Shown one piece after another: positions 24,485 to 33,139 of a DNA stretch of 64,000 nt; positions within the stretch are counted from its first letter, which is position 1, and the number at the start of each line of letters is the position of its first letter. The position numbers and the translations under genes are program-made. Under the pieces are notes generated by a model. The model was not told the origin of the DNA. It ran no database searches and worked only from the letters and a program-made list of their open reading frames with translations. This DNA comes from ENR-C20 sp942493145 (GTDB lineage Bacteria > Bacillota > Clostridia > Acetivibrionales > DTU013), in contig OW818679.1 in assembly GCA_942493145.1 (NCBI GenBank), positions 3,286,001 through 3,350,000 of the forward strand. The letters run 5' to 3'.

Positions 24485-26971
24485 TCATGTGTTTTCATCA
24501 AAATATTGCTTCAAAAGCGCCCTCGAGTTTATATCCATCTTTTCGAAAACACTCTTGAGCTGGGTTTTTACAGTATTCTGCGAAATGAACAGCCTCTCTC
24601 CTATTTCCCTGTTTGAGAGACCATCAGCCGCCAGCCTTGCTATCTCTGCCTCGCGAGCTGACAGAACAGGTTTATTCACCATGAAATACTCTTTTGTAAT
24701 CGACTCAACAGATTTTTGATATGTTTTATACAGTTCAAGAATCCTGGCAATATCCTCACAGTAGGCTCTTTGATTGTATAGCTCTTCAAGCAGAGGCTTT
24801 ATATAATCGCAGTTTTCCACAAATGGCATGTAAAACTTATCCGGCATGGCCATATCCAATGCCTGCTTCAAAGCTTCAACAGCCTCATCGCACCTGTATA
24901 TCATATTATTCGCAGCAGCAATATAAATTTTTGTATAAATACTTGCCAGCAGGTTCGGGAAAATGGACGCGATGCCCATGAACTGGCCGGCGATTCCCAG
25001 AAGCTTCAGGTATTCGCCTTTTGTCAAAAGCACCCTGCCATATATGATATTGGAAAATGCCTTGGTCGGAAAAAAAAGCCGGCTGGAATTAAAATCACCT
25101 TCAGCAATCCATACAGGTATTTTCGCCGTTTGCTTCAGAGCGGCATATATGAAGGATTCGCACATATCAAGGGTATGAATGAATATGTATTCCCGGTTTT
25201 TGACCATCTCAGCCCGCATGCTTTGCAGAAGGTCATGCGCATATTTTAAGTCTCCTTTGAACAGCGCGATGCGCATTTGTAAAAAGTTTGCGCATATGGT
25301 TATAGCCGTCTGCTTTTTGGTCCGGGCGTCATAAAGACCTTTATGCAGCGCTATCCCGGCATCATCAAGCCTGCCCAGATAGTAATGCCATTCGGCCTGC
25401 ATCACATGCTCTGCCCCGTATCCATGTCCACAGGTCGTTTCATAGTAATAAGGCATGGCGTCTGTCATATTTCTCACATGCTGCTCAAGTGCGCCTGACT
25501 CCCGATAAAACAAATATAAAACCGACGGAGACCCGAAGGTCCAGATGCCATCTTTATCAATTACCGAGGTATCCTTGCTCATAAGCTTGCATGCTTTTCT
25601 GTGATGTTCGGACATGCCATTGATATCATTGTATTTTGTAAAACTCAAAACCAACTCAAACTCTCCAAGCAGCTGATTCCTTGTAATTTCATCCAGGTCG
25701 GCATCCGACAGGATGTTGGTTGTGATCTCCATACATGTTTTTTTAAATAGCTCTTTTTCATTAAACGTAAATAAACGTACAGCATAGATAAGCAGGGCTA
25801 AATGATGGCGAGCCCTTATCTCCCGCGGGCAATCCTCAAGATACTGTATTAGAACTGTCTTATGCTCATTGTTGATTATTTTTGATCTGGATTGTTCCAG
25901 AATGGTCAGTAATGCATCGTGATTCCCGCACAAATGATAATAATGCAAGGCATTAAGATATTCGCGTTTTTTCACAAACCATTCTGCCGCTCTTTGATAT
26001 ACTCCATCCCGGAAGCGTTTTTCCCTGATGTCAAATCTTTCTTTCAGGAAGGTTTCAAACATATTATGTATCTGGAATGTCTTTATGTTGGCATTGTAAT
26101 TGACAAAGGCATTTTTCCCGGATATTTCTGCAATCAGCATTTCAGCATTATCATTATTCCAAATGCATATGGCTTGCTCCAGAGTAAAACTGTCAAAAAT
26201 GCACATAGTCAGGAGAAAGTCTTTAATTCCTTCAGAGAAGGATGTGAATACAGTTTTCTCAAGAAGCTTATATATATTGGTAGTGTTTGAATACCGGCCC
26301 TCCGCAATAAAGTCGAGCATAATCAAATACAATGCACTGATCCAGCCTTCGGTCAGTGAATATAACTTCTGAGAATCAGTATCACTAAGGGCAATTCCAC
26401 AAAGCTTGTAGTAACCTACAATTTCGTCAGGCATAAGCTCAAAAGCTTCCTTTGTAATGTGGTGTACATAACCCTTGAGCTTCAGCTCTTCAATATTTTT
26501 AAAGTCAGTATAACGAGCAGTTAATATGATATGAAGATTTGTTAGTTCGTTACGCAGGAGAAATTCTATGAAAAAATTGACATTTAAGCTATCTGTCATA
26601 TGGTAATCATCTATGACCAGAATTGTTTTATCGGGAAATTCGATATCCTCAATAATTCTCAGGGCTTCCTGATTGGATACACTGTCATTTGGGAAACCAA
26701 GCTGAATGAGTTTCTGGGAACCGGCATCGTCCAAATCCCTGAACAATCGGCAAAACCCGCTCCAGAAACCCGTTATCGTATTATCATAAATACTCTGCCA
26801 TAATACAAAGGCACACTTATTGTTAAGGTATTCCCGCACGGCAGTGGTTTTGCCGTATCCCATGGGTGCTTCAACGATTGTAAGCGGATAGTCGGGAATT
26901 CTGTCCATGGCCTCTGTTAAGCTTTTAGTGAAGTATAAGCTTCTAGTATTGTGCTTTTTTGCATTCAACAT
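24485..26971 (-). CDS. MalT-like LuxR-family transcriptional activator (large ATP-binding, LAL/STAND type)
   Basis: 828 residues. Walker A GYGKTT at residues 38-43 (VEAPMGYGKTTAVREYL), Walker B-like TILVIDDYH near 115-125, a long helical TPR-like middle, and a C-terminal LuxR helix-turn-helix (about 765-822; LSAREAEIARLAADGLSNREIGERLF then SQNTVKTQLKSVFEKM). This is the MalT architecture: inducer and ATP binding promote oligomerisation and activation of target promoters. AGGGAG precedes the ATG. The target may be the adjacent S-layer/DUF2442 unit, but nothing in the sequence proves it. Confidence 0.9.
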   Translation of the reverse strand: MLNAKKHNTRSLYFTKSLTEAMDRIPDYPLTIVEAPMGYGKTTAVREYLNNKCAFVLWQSIYDNTITGFWSGFCRLFRDLDDAGSQKLIQLGFPNDSVSNQEALRIIEDIEFPDKTILVIDDYHMTDSLNVNFFIEFLLRNELTNLHIILTARYTDFKNIEELKLKGYVHHITKEAFELMPDEIVGYYKLCGIALSDTDSQKLYSLTEGWISALYLIMLDFIAEGRYSNTTNIYKLLEKTVFTSFSEGIKDFLLTMCIFDSFTLEQAICIWNNDNAEMLIAEISGKNAFVNYNANIKTFQIHNMFETFLKERFDIREKRFRDGVYQRAAEWFVKKREYLNALHYYHLCGNHDALLTILEQSRSKIINNEHKTVLIQYLEDCPREIRARHHLALLIYAVRLFTFNEKELFKKTCMEITTNILSDADLDEITRNQLLGEFELVLSFTKYNDINGMSEHHRKACKLMSKDTSVIDKDGIWTFGSPSVLYLFYRESGALEQHVRNMTDAMPYYYETTCGHGYGAEHVMQAEWHYYLGRLDDAGIALHKGLYDARTKKQTAITICANFLQMRIALFKGDLKYAHDLLQSMRAEMVKNREYIFIHTLDMCESFIYAALKQTAKIPVWIAEGDFNSSRLFFPTKAFSNIIYGRVLLTKGEYLKLLGIAGQFMGIASIFPNLLASIYTKIYIAAANNMIYRCDEAVEALKQALDMAMPDKFYMPFVENCDYIKPLLEELYNQRAYCEDIARILELYKTYQKSVESITKEYFMVNKPVLSAREAEIARLAADGLSNREIGERLFISQNTVKTQLKSVFEKMDINSRALLKQYFDENT

Positions 26972-27075
26972 ATTGTGCTCCCTAAAATGCTAAATATAAG
27001 TCATTAAATAGTGGATTAACTGTTTATGCTTTATAGACAGGGGCAAGATACTTGATTTATTCTGACTTGGTTAAC

Positions 27076-27104
27076 ATTCTATTCTAATATGTATTTTATG
27101 TCAA
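27076..27104 (-). promoter_or_regulatory. Promoter of the MalT-like regulator gene
   Basis: Minus strand: TTGACA (27099-27104), 17-nt spacer, TAGAAT (27076-27081), predicting a leader of about 100 nt. Confidence 0.6.
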
Positions 27105-27136
27105 ATTAGCAATTAAAAAGTCCATAATAATATGCT

Positions 27137-27475
27137 TTATTCCCAGTCCTTCCATACTTCAGGTTTGAATCCGACAGTCGCCTTTTTGCCGTTCCTCACA
27201 ATTGGAGTATTCATAAGCCTTTGATTATTAAAAAGAACCTCCCTTGCAACATTACCGACCCCAAGGTTCTGCATATTCAGCGTACCATAATCCCTGGCTT
27301 CGGTGTTTATCAATTCTCTGAGGCCTACGGCCGATGCAACAGAATCATACTCACCCTTGCTCAGCCCGTATTTGGCAATATCAATATACTGGTACTTTAT
27401 CTTTCTTTCCTTAAAGTACCGTTCAGCCTTTTGTGTATCAAAGCACTTTTTAACTCCAAATATCTGAATATTCAT
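27137..27475 (-). CDS. ArsC/Spx-family thioredoxin-fold protein
   Basis: About 112 residues from the ATG at 27475; the open frame extends to 27526 without support. The start MNIQIFGVKKCFDTQKAERYFKERK matches ArsC-family reductases, with one Cys (KKCFDT) in the place of the arsenate reductase nucleophile. The NTPIVRNGKKATVGFKPEVWKDW end is also typical. It has neither the Spx CxxC nor the ArsC Arg triad that I can confirm, so arsenate reduction is uncertain. It follows the ABC-F gene after 29 nt and may be co-transcribed. Confidence 0.8.
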   Translation of the reverse strand: MNIQIFGVKKCFDTQKAERYFKERKIKYQYIDIAKYGLSKGEYDSVASAVGLRELINTEARDYGTLNMQNLGVGNVAREVLFNNQRLMNTPIVRNGKKATVGFKPEVWKDWE

Positions 27476-27504
27476 CTGACAACCATTCCCCCAACAGCTT
27501 AACG

Positions 27505-29061
27505 CTAAACTACCTTGGTCGTCCAATCTTCAACATTCCAGACCTCGGTGATCCAATCCTGATAGAATTCAGGCTCATGGCATACCAGCATAATGGTACC
27601 ATTAAACTGCTGAAGTGCTCTTCTCAGTTCTTCCTTGGCATCCACATCCAGGTGGTTGGTTGGTTCATCCAGTACCAGCCAGTTGACATCCCTTAGCATC
27701 AATTTACACAAACGTACCTTTGCGTTTTCTCCCCCGCTAAGCACCATCATCTGGCTGGTAATATGCTCGGTGGTCAGGCCGCATTTTGCGAGGGCACTGC
27801 GCACTTCTCCATTGCTGAGCCCAGGAAAATCTTTCCACACCTCATCCATTGCAGTATTGCTATTGTATCTCTCCGACTCCTGGTCGAAGTAGCCGGGATA
27901 CAGGTAGTCATCCAACCTTATGTCTCCCGACACCGGCTTTTGAATCCCCATGATCGTCTTCAGCAATGTTGATTTTCCAAGGCCGTTGACACCTTTGACC
28001 GCAATCTTCTGTCCTCTCTCCAGCGACAGGTTTAACGGCCTGGTTAAGGGCTCGCCATAGCCTATCACCAGATCCTTTGCTTCAAATATGAATCTCCCTG
28101 GGCTTCTCGCTTCCCTGAACTTGAAGGTCGGCTTTACCTTCTCCCGGGTTTTTTCTATTATGTCCATCTTATCCAACTTCTTTTGACGGCTTTTTGCCAG
28201 TGTTGCGGTCGCAGCCCGAGCCTTGTTTCTTGCAATAAAATCTTCAAGGCGTTCGATTTCCTTCTGCTGCTTATCATAAGCCTGCCCGGTCTGCGTCTTT
28301 TTAAGCTGGTACATCTGCTGGAATTGATCATAGTTCCCTGTATATCTTGTCAAAACGGCATTTTCAACATGATAAACCACATTTACTACATCGTTCAGGA
28401 AAGGAATGTCATGAGATACCAGTATGAAGCTGTTTTCATAATTTTGAAGATAGTTCTTAAGCCAGCGGATGTGCCCCTCATCAAGAAAATTGGTGGGCTC
28501 GTCCAGGATCATGATCATTGGATTCTCCAGCAGAAGCTTTGTGAGGAGCACTTTTGTCCTCTGTCCCCCGCTCAGATCGGAAACATCCCTGTCCAGCCCT
28601 ATCTCGCCAAGCCCCAGTCCGTTTGCCACTTCCTCGATTTTAGAATCCAGTATATAGAACCCGCTATGCTCCAGAGTGTTTTGAATGTCTCCGACATCCT
28701 CCAGCATGGCGGCCATCTCACTCTCCGAAACCTCAGCCATGCTTTCGTAAATCTGCAACATTTCCTGCTCCAAGTCGAACATATGCTGAAAAGCTTCCCT
28801 TAAGACTTCACGGATGGTCTTGCCCCTGGTCAGGACAGTATGCTGGTCAAGATAGCCGGTAGTTACCCTGCTGCACCACTCCACCTTGCCTTCATCAGGC
28901 ATGAGTTTACCAGTTATTATATTTAAAAATGTCGATTTACCCTCTCCATTGGCTCCGACCAAGCCTACATGCTCGCCCTTCAACAACCGGAAGGTGGCAT
29001 TTTCCAGAATACTCCTGGCGCCAAAGCCATGATTTACATTTTCCACATTTAGAATACTCAT
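27505..29061 (-). CDS. ABC-F family ribosome-associated ATPase
   Basis: 518 residues with two nucleotide-binding domains and no membrane segments. First domain: Walker A GANGEGKST (about 37), signature LSGGQ, Walker B LDEPTNFLDEGH. Second domain: GVNGLGKST (about 350), LSGGENAKV, LDEPTNHLDVDA. Between them is a charged helical linker (QKEIERLEDFIARNKARAAT) that reaches the ribosomal peptidyl-transferase centre in this family. ABC-F proteins act on translating ribosomes, some as antibiotic-protection factors and some as housekeeping factors. The sequence does not say which. It has no permease neighbour. Confidence 0.9.
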   Translation of the reverse strand: MSILNVENVNHGFGARSILENATFRLLKGEHVGLVGANGEGKSTFLNIITGKLMPDEGKVEWCSRVTTGYLDQHTVLTRGKTIREVLREAFQHMFDLEQEMLQIYESMAEVSESEMAAMLEDVGDIQNTLEHSGFYILDSKIEEVANGLGLGEIGLDRDVSDLSGGQRTKVLLTKLLLENPMIMILDEPTNFLDEGHIRWLKNYLQNYENSFILVSHDIPFLNDVVNVVYHVENAVLTRYTGNYDQFQQMYQLKKTQTGQAYDKQQKEIERLEDFIARNKARAATATLAKSRQKKLDKMDIIEKTREKVKPTFKFREARSPGRFIFEAKDLVIGYGEPLTRPLNLSLERGQKIAVKGVNGLGKSTLLKTIMGIQKPVSGDIRLDDYLYPGYFDQESERYNSNTAMDEVWKDFPGLSNGEVRSALAKCGLTTEHITSQMMVLSGGENAKVRLCKLMLRDVNWLVLDEPTNHLDVDAKEELRRALQQFNGTIMLVCHEPEFYQDWITEVWNVEDWTTKVV

Positions 29062-29198
29062 TTTCCCTCACTAATTACCTTTTCGACTATGTTACTATCC
29101 TTTTCAACGCATTGAAAGCTTATTAAAAAGCCATTAATAATAGTAACTTATCTCCACCATACATGTCAAAGTAAAAAATGGAGAGAAAATTCAATTGT

Positions 29199-30113
29199 TC
29201 ACCATTTCACCGGTATGATAACCATGTTTTGGTCGCTTCCATCCTTCATGCTTTCTTCAAAAACTTCCAGTTGTCCCTTTCCGGCTGATGATGGCGTAAA
29301 TTTCAATTCCGCTTCGAAATCCCCTCTGTCAGGAGCACCAGCTAAAGCCGTGGCAAAGCCCTGAGCCAGAATTTTACCATCGGCATCCTTCAGGCGAAAA
29401 CTTACCGTTGCTTCGAACACCCGCGCATTTCCCCTTATTTTGACAGGGCTGGTTATGGATTGATCAGCTAAAGGAGCGGTAACCCAGATGACAGGTTCAT
29501 AAACTGAGTTGAGATTCCGTCCAAAAGGCTGTTCATACAGGCCTACATGCCCCCACCAGTCCATTCCGTTTTCAGCCTTGCCATCTACCGTAAACTGGAC
29601 TTTTTTAACGGCGGGGAACTCTGTAAGTGTATTAACTATACTGTCTATGCCCAGCCCTTCGCCACCGGAACCGACATTTGCCTTAAGTACCTCTTTTGAA
29701 AAGTCAACTGTTGCAATTCCGTTTTCGATTTTAACACCAAGTATTTTTGTATCTGCAGGAATTACCTTGAATGCATCTGAAGTAAGTGGCTTTCCAGAAA
29801 TCAATTCATTCAGTGCGGCCCGGGCTACTCCGGTACTTTTCTCAATCTCGTGAACTTCCCGAACAAGGTACATTTCATTATTACCATTTTTCAAATAGTA
29901 AACAGCAACCTGCATGGTCAATGGTACCGAAGAATTGGTTGGTGACGGGACCGAAGAAATAGTGGGCGAAGGAGCTGGAGAATCGGTTGGCGCAGGAACT
30001 GGAGACCCGGTTGGTGACGGGGCCGGAACCTGCTGATTTTGGGATTGACATCCAACAATACTCGAAAGCATAAGTATTATCAGCAACAAATTAATAATCC
30101 TGGACAACTTCAT
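29199..30113 (-). CDS. GerMN/Gmad2 domain lipoprotein (spore-germination type)
   Basis: 304 residues. A lipoprotein signal peptide ends at SIVGC (Cys22). A Pro/Ser/Thr linker with repeats of the PAPSPTGSPVPAPT type runs to about 65. A GerMN domain (about 70-185; YYLKNGNNEMYLVREV...GVKIENGIATVDFSKEV) follows, then a Gmad2 immunoglobulin-like domain (about 205-303). GerM of Bacillus is a sporulation/germination lipoprotein, so this points to a sporulating host, though GerMN proteins also occur in vegetative cells. It lies 8 nt after the upstream DUF3795-like gene, so the two are probably one operon. Confidence 0.88.
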   Translation of the reverse strand: MKLSRIINLLLIILMLSSIVGCQSQNQQVPAPSPTGSPVPAPTDSPAPSPTISSVPSPTNSSVPLTMQVAVYYLKNGNNEMYLVREVHEIEKSTGVARAALNELISGKPLTSDAFKVIPADTKILGVKIENGIATVDFSKEVLKANVGSGGEGLGIDSIVNTLTEFPAVKKVQFTVDGKAENGMDWWGHVGLYEQPFGRNLNSVYEPVIWVTAPLADQSITSPVKIRGNARVFEATVSFRLKDADGKILAQGFATALAGAPDRGDFEAELKFTPSSAGKGQLEVFEESMKDGSDQNMVIIPVKW

Positions 30114-30120
30114 AATTCAA

Positions 30121-30693
30121 TCATCTCCCAATTTGTTTTCGTAAATTTAACACTACCTTCTCTTTTTTTGCTTTGGATTCGAATAGCATTATTATTTGTT
30201 CGATTTTATCTTTAATACCAATATCCAGTTTACTGATATTCTTGTTGATATCCTCCATAACATCCTTGACATCACTTAATCCCAGCAGATTAACGGCAAG
30301 ACAGTAAAAACTCTTTCTTCTCCCGTCATCATAGTTTTTAAGAAGGAATTCAAGAATAACAATTTTTTCATTCAGCTCCATTTTGTATTTATTTAAGCCT
30401 TCTTTGTCTGCCTTATGAAAATCTGATATGACATTTTGATAAGTAATAAAGGAATCCGTTTCACTTGGCTTGCTATATCTTCCACAAGGATAGGAAGGGC
30501 ACTGAAAGCAATATTCAACATTATTATGCTTTCTGCTGCATGTGATAACCGCGCAGGTAGGATGTTTCATATGAAAATCCAGGCCCCCGCATCCTGGACA
30601 CTTTGACATGCCTTTAGCCTGGAAACGTGGACAAAGACCGCAATTAAGTCCACATAACGAGAATAAAGGATATTCCCTTTTATATTCTTTCAT
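30121..30693 (-). CDS. Cys-rich DUF3795-like protein
   Basis: 190 residues from the ATG at 30693, which follows GGGAGG; an upstream ATG at 30741 is in frame but has no site. The N-terminal 70 residues are Cys-rich: LCGLNCGLCPRFQAKG, SKCPGCGGLD, CAVITC and VEYCFQCPSYPC. This matches the DUF3795 zinc- or Fe-S-binding pattern found in anaerobes. The C-terminal half is helical and charged. The function is unknown. Upstream, its leader is separated from the next gene by 40 nt. Confidence 0.75.
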   Translation of the reverse strand: MKEYKREYPLFSLCGLNCGLCPRFQAKGMSKCPGCGGLDFHMKHPTCAVITCSRKHNNVEYCFQCPSYPCGRYSKPSETDSFITYQNVISDFHKADKEGLNKYKMELNEKIVILEFLLKNYDDGRRKSFYCLAVNLLGLSDVKDVMEDINKNISKLDIGIKDKIEQIIMLFESKAKKEKVVLNLRKQIGR

Positions 30694-30782
30694 TATTCCT
30701 CCCTCATTAATGATGTCCGTCTGATATTTATGCCGGAACATGAGAAGTATATCATAATTGTTCTGAACTCAGATGAATACTA

Positions 30783-31889
30783 TTATTCCATTAATTGATT
30801 TTCGCTCCCATCCAGTCTGGCACGATAAAGCTTGCGGTCAGATGCAGGACGCTCGGTAGTGTTGATGATATTTTGATACAATATGTTATCACCTGCCAAA
30901 CTGTAATACCAGACTTCCTGATCAATAATTTTCTTCTTTTCTGAACCATCAAGATTCATTACATATAATTTATTCCCGTCGCTTTGGTTCTGATAGTATA
31001 ATTTATCCTTATAAATATTAACTGAATATGCTTTATCGCTGGATAGCAAGGTCTTTTGCGTACCATCCATTTTAATTTTATATATGTTGTAATCTGAACT
31101 TCTATCTGAATAGTACATCCAATCATCCACAATATTTAAGAAATAAGCACTTTCGTTGATGACTTTGGTTTGATTCTTACCGTCCATGTCCATGACATAT
31201 ACTGAATAACTATCATCTTTATTAACATAATAAATTTTGTCATTGTAAATGTTAATATAATATGAGTACACATTATTAAGTTGTTGCCTGTTTTTTCCGT
31301 TTATATCAACCCTGTAAACAGTATTGTTATCCTTACTATTGATATAATAAACCCATGGCCCTGCCAAGGTGACATTCCATCCATGATCTGCTGCCAATAT
31401 GGTTTCTTTGTCTGTGCTCAGGTCATATCGAACCAGGTCATAGTGCCCCCCGCGCATATAAAACAGATAGCCGTCTGTGGCATTAATATAATTTGGACTT
31501 CCACCCGCTGATAGCCTTTTGATGTTTGAGCCATTCATATCCATGCTGTAAAGCCCATTATCCAGTGATATATGTCTAAAGTAAATTTTGTCCGAGGATG
31601 TTGCTGCAATCGCAAAATTGTTGATATTCCCTATATGATTACCTCTGGCTGCGTCGTCGATTGTCAGAATATTTTCTGTACTTTCAACCTCACTGGCAGC
31701 GTCTCCAGGGGCTTGTCCCTCTGGTGCCTGTGCTCCTTCTTTCCCATCTTGCGCCTGTGCTCCTTCAAACGCCTGTGGTGCCTGTGACTCTTGTGTTCCT
31801 ATAGAATTTTGATTGTCTTGAGGTTTATTTAAAGAACAACCAGCAATTGCAAATATAAAAATCATAACAACAACAATAAGCTTCTTCAT
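30783..31889 (-). CDS. DUF5050-type beta-propeller lipoprotein
   Basis: 368 residues from the ATG at 31889 (AAGGTGA upstream; a GTG at 31898 is also in frame). The lipobox AIAGC gives Cys18, followed by a Gln/Ala/Glu-rich linker with repeats of the QAPEGAQA type to about 70. The rest is built of six or more DUF5050/TolB-like blades, each close to VYRVDINGKNRQQL...YYINIYNDKIYYVN. Such propellers sit outside the membrane and may bind peptides or polysaccharides. No partner is evident. Confidence 0.82.
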   Translation of the reverse strand: MKKLIVVVMIFIFAIAGCSLNKPQDNQNSIGTQESQAPQAFEGAQAQDGKEGAQAPEGQAPGDAASEVESTENILTIDDAARGNHIGNINNFAIAATSSDKIYFRHISLDNGLYSMDMNGSNIKRLSAGGSPNYINATDGYLFYMRGGHYDLVRYDLSTDKETILAADHGWNVTLAGPWVYYINSKDNNTVYRVDINGKNRQQLNNVYSYYINIYNDKIYYVNKDDSYSVYVMDMDGKNQTKVINESAYFLNIVDDWMYYSDRSSDYNIYKIKMDGTQKTLLSSDKAYSVNIYKDKLYYQNQSDGNKLYVMNLDGSEKKKIIDQEVWYYSLAGDNILYQNIINTTERPASDRKLYRARLDGSENQLME

Positions 31890-32260
31890 ACAAATCACCT
31901 TTCATGCTTAGTATACATTTATATAACGCTTGGCCAATTATTCCAATATTATTAAATTATTATACCACAGCTTATAAAAGTAGGCCACGATTAAAGGAAT
32001 GGCTGACTTCAATGTCATGGTACCGATAATGTTCCTGAGGGTAGTTCTTGCCAGATTGACCAGGAAACGATTCTTTCATAAAAATGTATACCATTGGAAC
32101 TATTTCTCAAATAATTGGCTGTTCTGTTTTTTGTGATATAATATATTTACATTAGCTCCCATACAATAAATAAAAAGCACTTATCTTTCCAAGAAAATTG
32201 AAATCCGCGCAGCTCCTTAGCATTTGCTACATGGACTTGTATCGAAGGGAATGATGGTTA
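31890..32260. promoter_or_regulatory. Divergent intergenic region with two promoters
   Basis: This 371-bp gap separates the DUF5050 lipoprotein (minus) from the MerR regulator (plus). Toward the lipoprotein is an extended -10 TGGTATAAT (-10 at 31959-31964, minus strand) without a clear -35. Toward merR there is TTGGCT (32115-32120), 16 nt, TATAAT (32137-32142), leaving a leader of about 110 nt. No classic long-spacer MerR operator was seen. I see no further gene here. Confidence 0.55.
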
Positions 32261-33106
32261 GTGCAAAATACTTGCATTGATAGGCTCACTATAGGCCGAA
32301 TGGCCAAATTAAACCAAATTACTGTCGAAACACTCCGGCACTATGAAAAATTAGGGCTTATAACACCTGATTTTGTTGATGAAGAAACCAACTACAGATA
32401 TTACACAATTGAGCAGAGCGCCAAGCTTGACATGATTATTCGTATGAAGAATCTGGGCATGCCGTTATCGTTGATAAAAAAGGTATTTGAAAAGGAAGAC
32501 ATCAAATTTGTGCAGTCAATTCTAAATCAACGTTTGAATTATTTCAATGAGAAAATATCAGAACTGATGCAAATAAAATACACAGTGGAAAAAAGTATAA
32601 ATAACTTTTCCGCTTACGAACGTGCACCCAAAAGCCCGGATATAACTATAGAACATATCCCTGCAAGAAAAATACTCACATACAGTGGCAGAGTAGATTT
32701 TTATCATAATCCCGTATCGGAATTCGAATACGCCATACGTGACTTTAAGAAATGGGCTATATCAAACCATTTGCAGATAACCAGCTTTTGTAACGTTGGT
32801 GACCTTGTACATAGAAAAACACTGGAACAGAATGAATTCATCTGCAATGATGTCTTTATTTTTATAGATGACTCTTTTAAAACGATCAGCCAGGTAGATG
32901 AACTGCCTGAAAGTGACTATGTGTGCATGTATTTTGAAGATAAGAAGAGAAAGTTGGAGTACTCCAGGAACATGCTGCAATTCATAAATGAAAATGGCTA
33001 TAGGATAAACGGAGATTACATATGCGAAATAATAGCTGATTTGCCCTGCTTTAAGAAAAATGACCGCATGCTCTATATGAAAGCGCAAATCCCAGTAATC
33101 ATGTAA
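32261..33106 (+). CDS. MerR-family regulator with GyrI/BmrR-like effector domain
   Basis: 281 residues from a GTG at 32261 (GAAGGGA at 10 nt). Residues 8-78 form the MerR winged helix (TIGRMAKLNQITVETLRHYEKLGLITP, NYRYYT). A coiled coil (about 80-118; FEKEDIKFVQSILNQRLNYF) mediates dimerisation, and 125-280 resembles the GyrI-like small-molecule-binding domain (IEHIPARKILTYSG). BmrR-type proteins twist promoter DNA to turn on efflux genes after binding hydrophobic cations. No transporter is adjacent, so its target is unknown. Confidence 0.88.
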   Translation: MQNTCIDRLTIGRMAKLNQITVETLRHYEKLGLITPDFVDEETNYRYYTIEQSAKLDMIIRMKNLGMPLSLIKKVFEKEDIKFVQSILNQRLNYFNEKISELMQIKYTVEKSINNFSAYERAPKSPDITIEHIPARKILTYSGRVDFYHNPVSEFEYAIRDFKKWAISNHLQITSFCNVGDLVHRKTLEQNEFICNDVFIFIDDSFKTISQVDELPESDYVCMYFEDKKRKLEYSRNMLQFINENGYRINGDYICEIIADLPCFKKNDRMLYMKAQIPVIM

Positions 33107-33109
33107 CCT

Positions 33110-33131
33110 GGGGACGGTTTGAACCGTCCCC
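33110..33131. repeat. GGGGACGGTT hairpin between convergent genes
   Basis: GGGGACGGTT-TG-AACCGTCCCC directly follows the merR stop and precedes the end of the 33140-34627 gene. It is a perfect 10-bp stem without T-tracts, sharing GGGACGG with 3952 and 20626. It may act as a convergent terminator, but the shared core suggests a dispersed repeat. Confidence 0.7.
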
Positions 33132-33139
33132 GTATCACA

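Noticed and set aside
28183..28803. 206-codon plus-strand frame opposite the ABC-F gene
   Set aside because: Antisense to Walker and signature motifs that are clearly coding on the minus strand.
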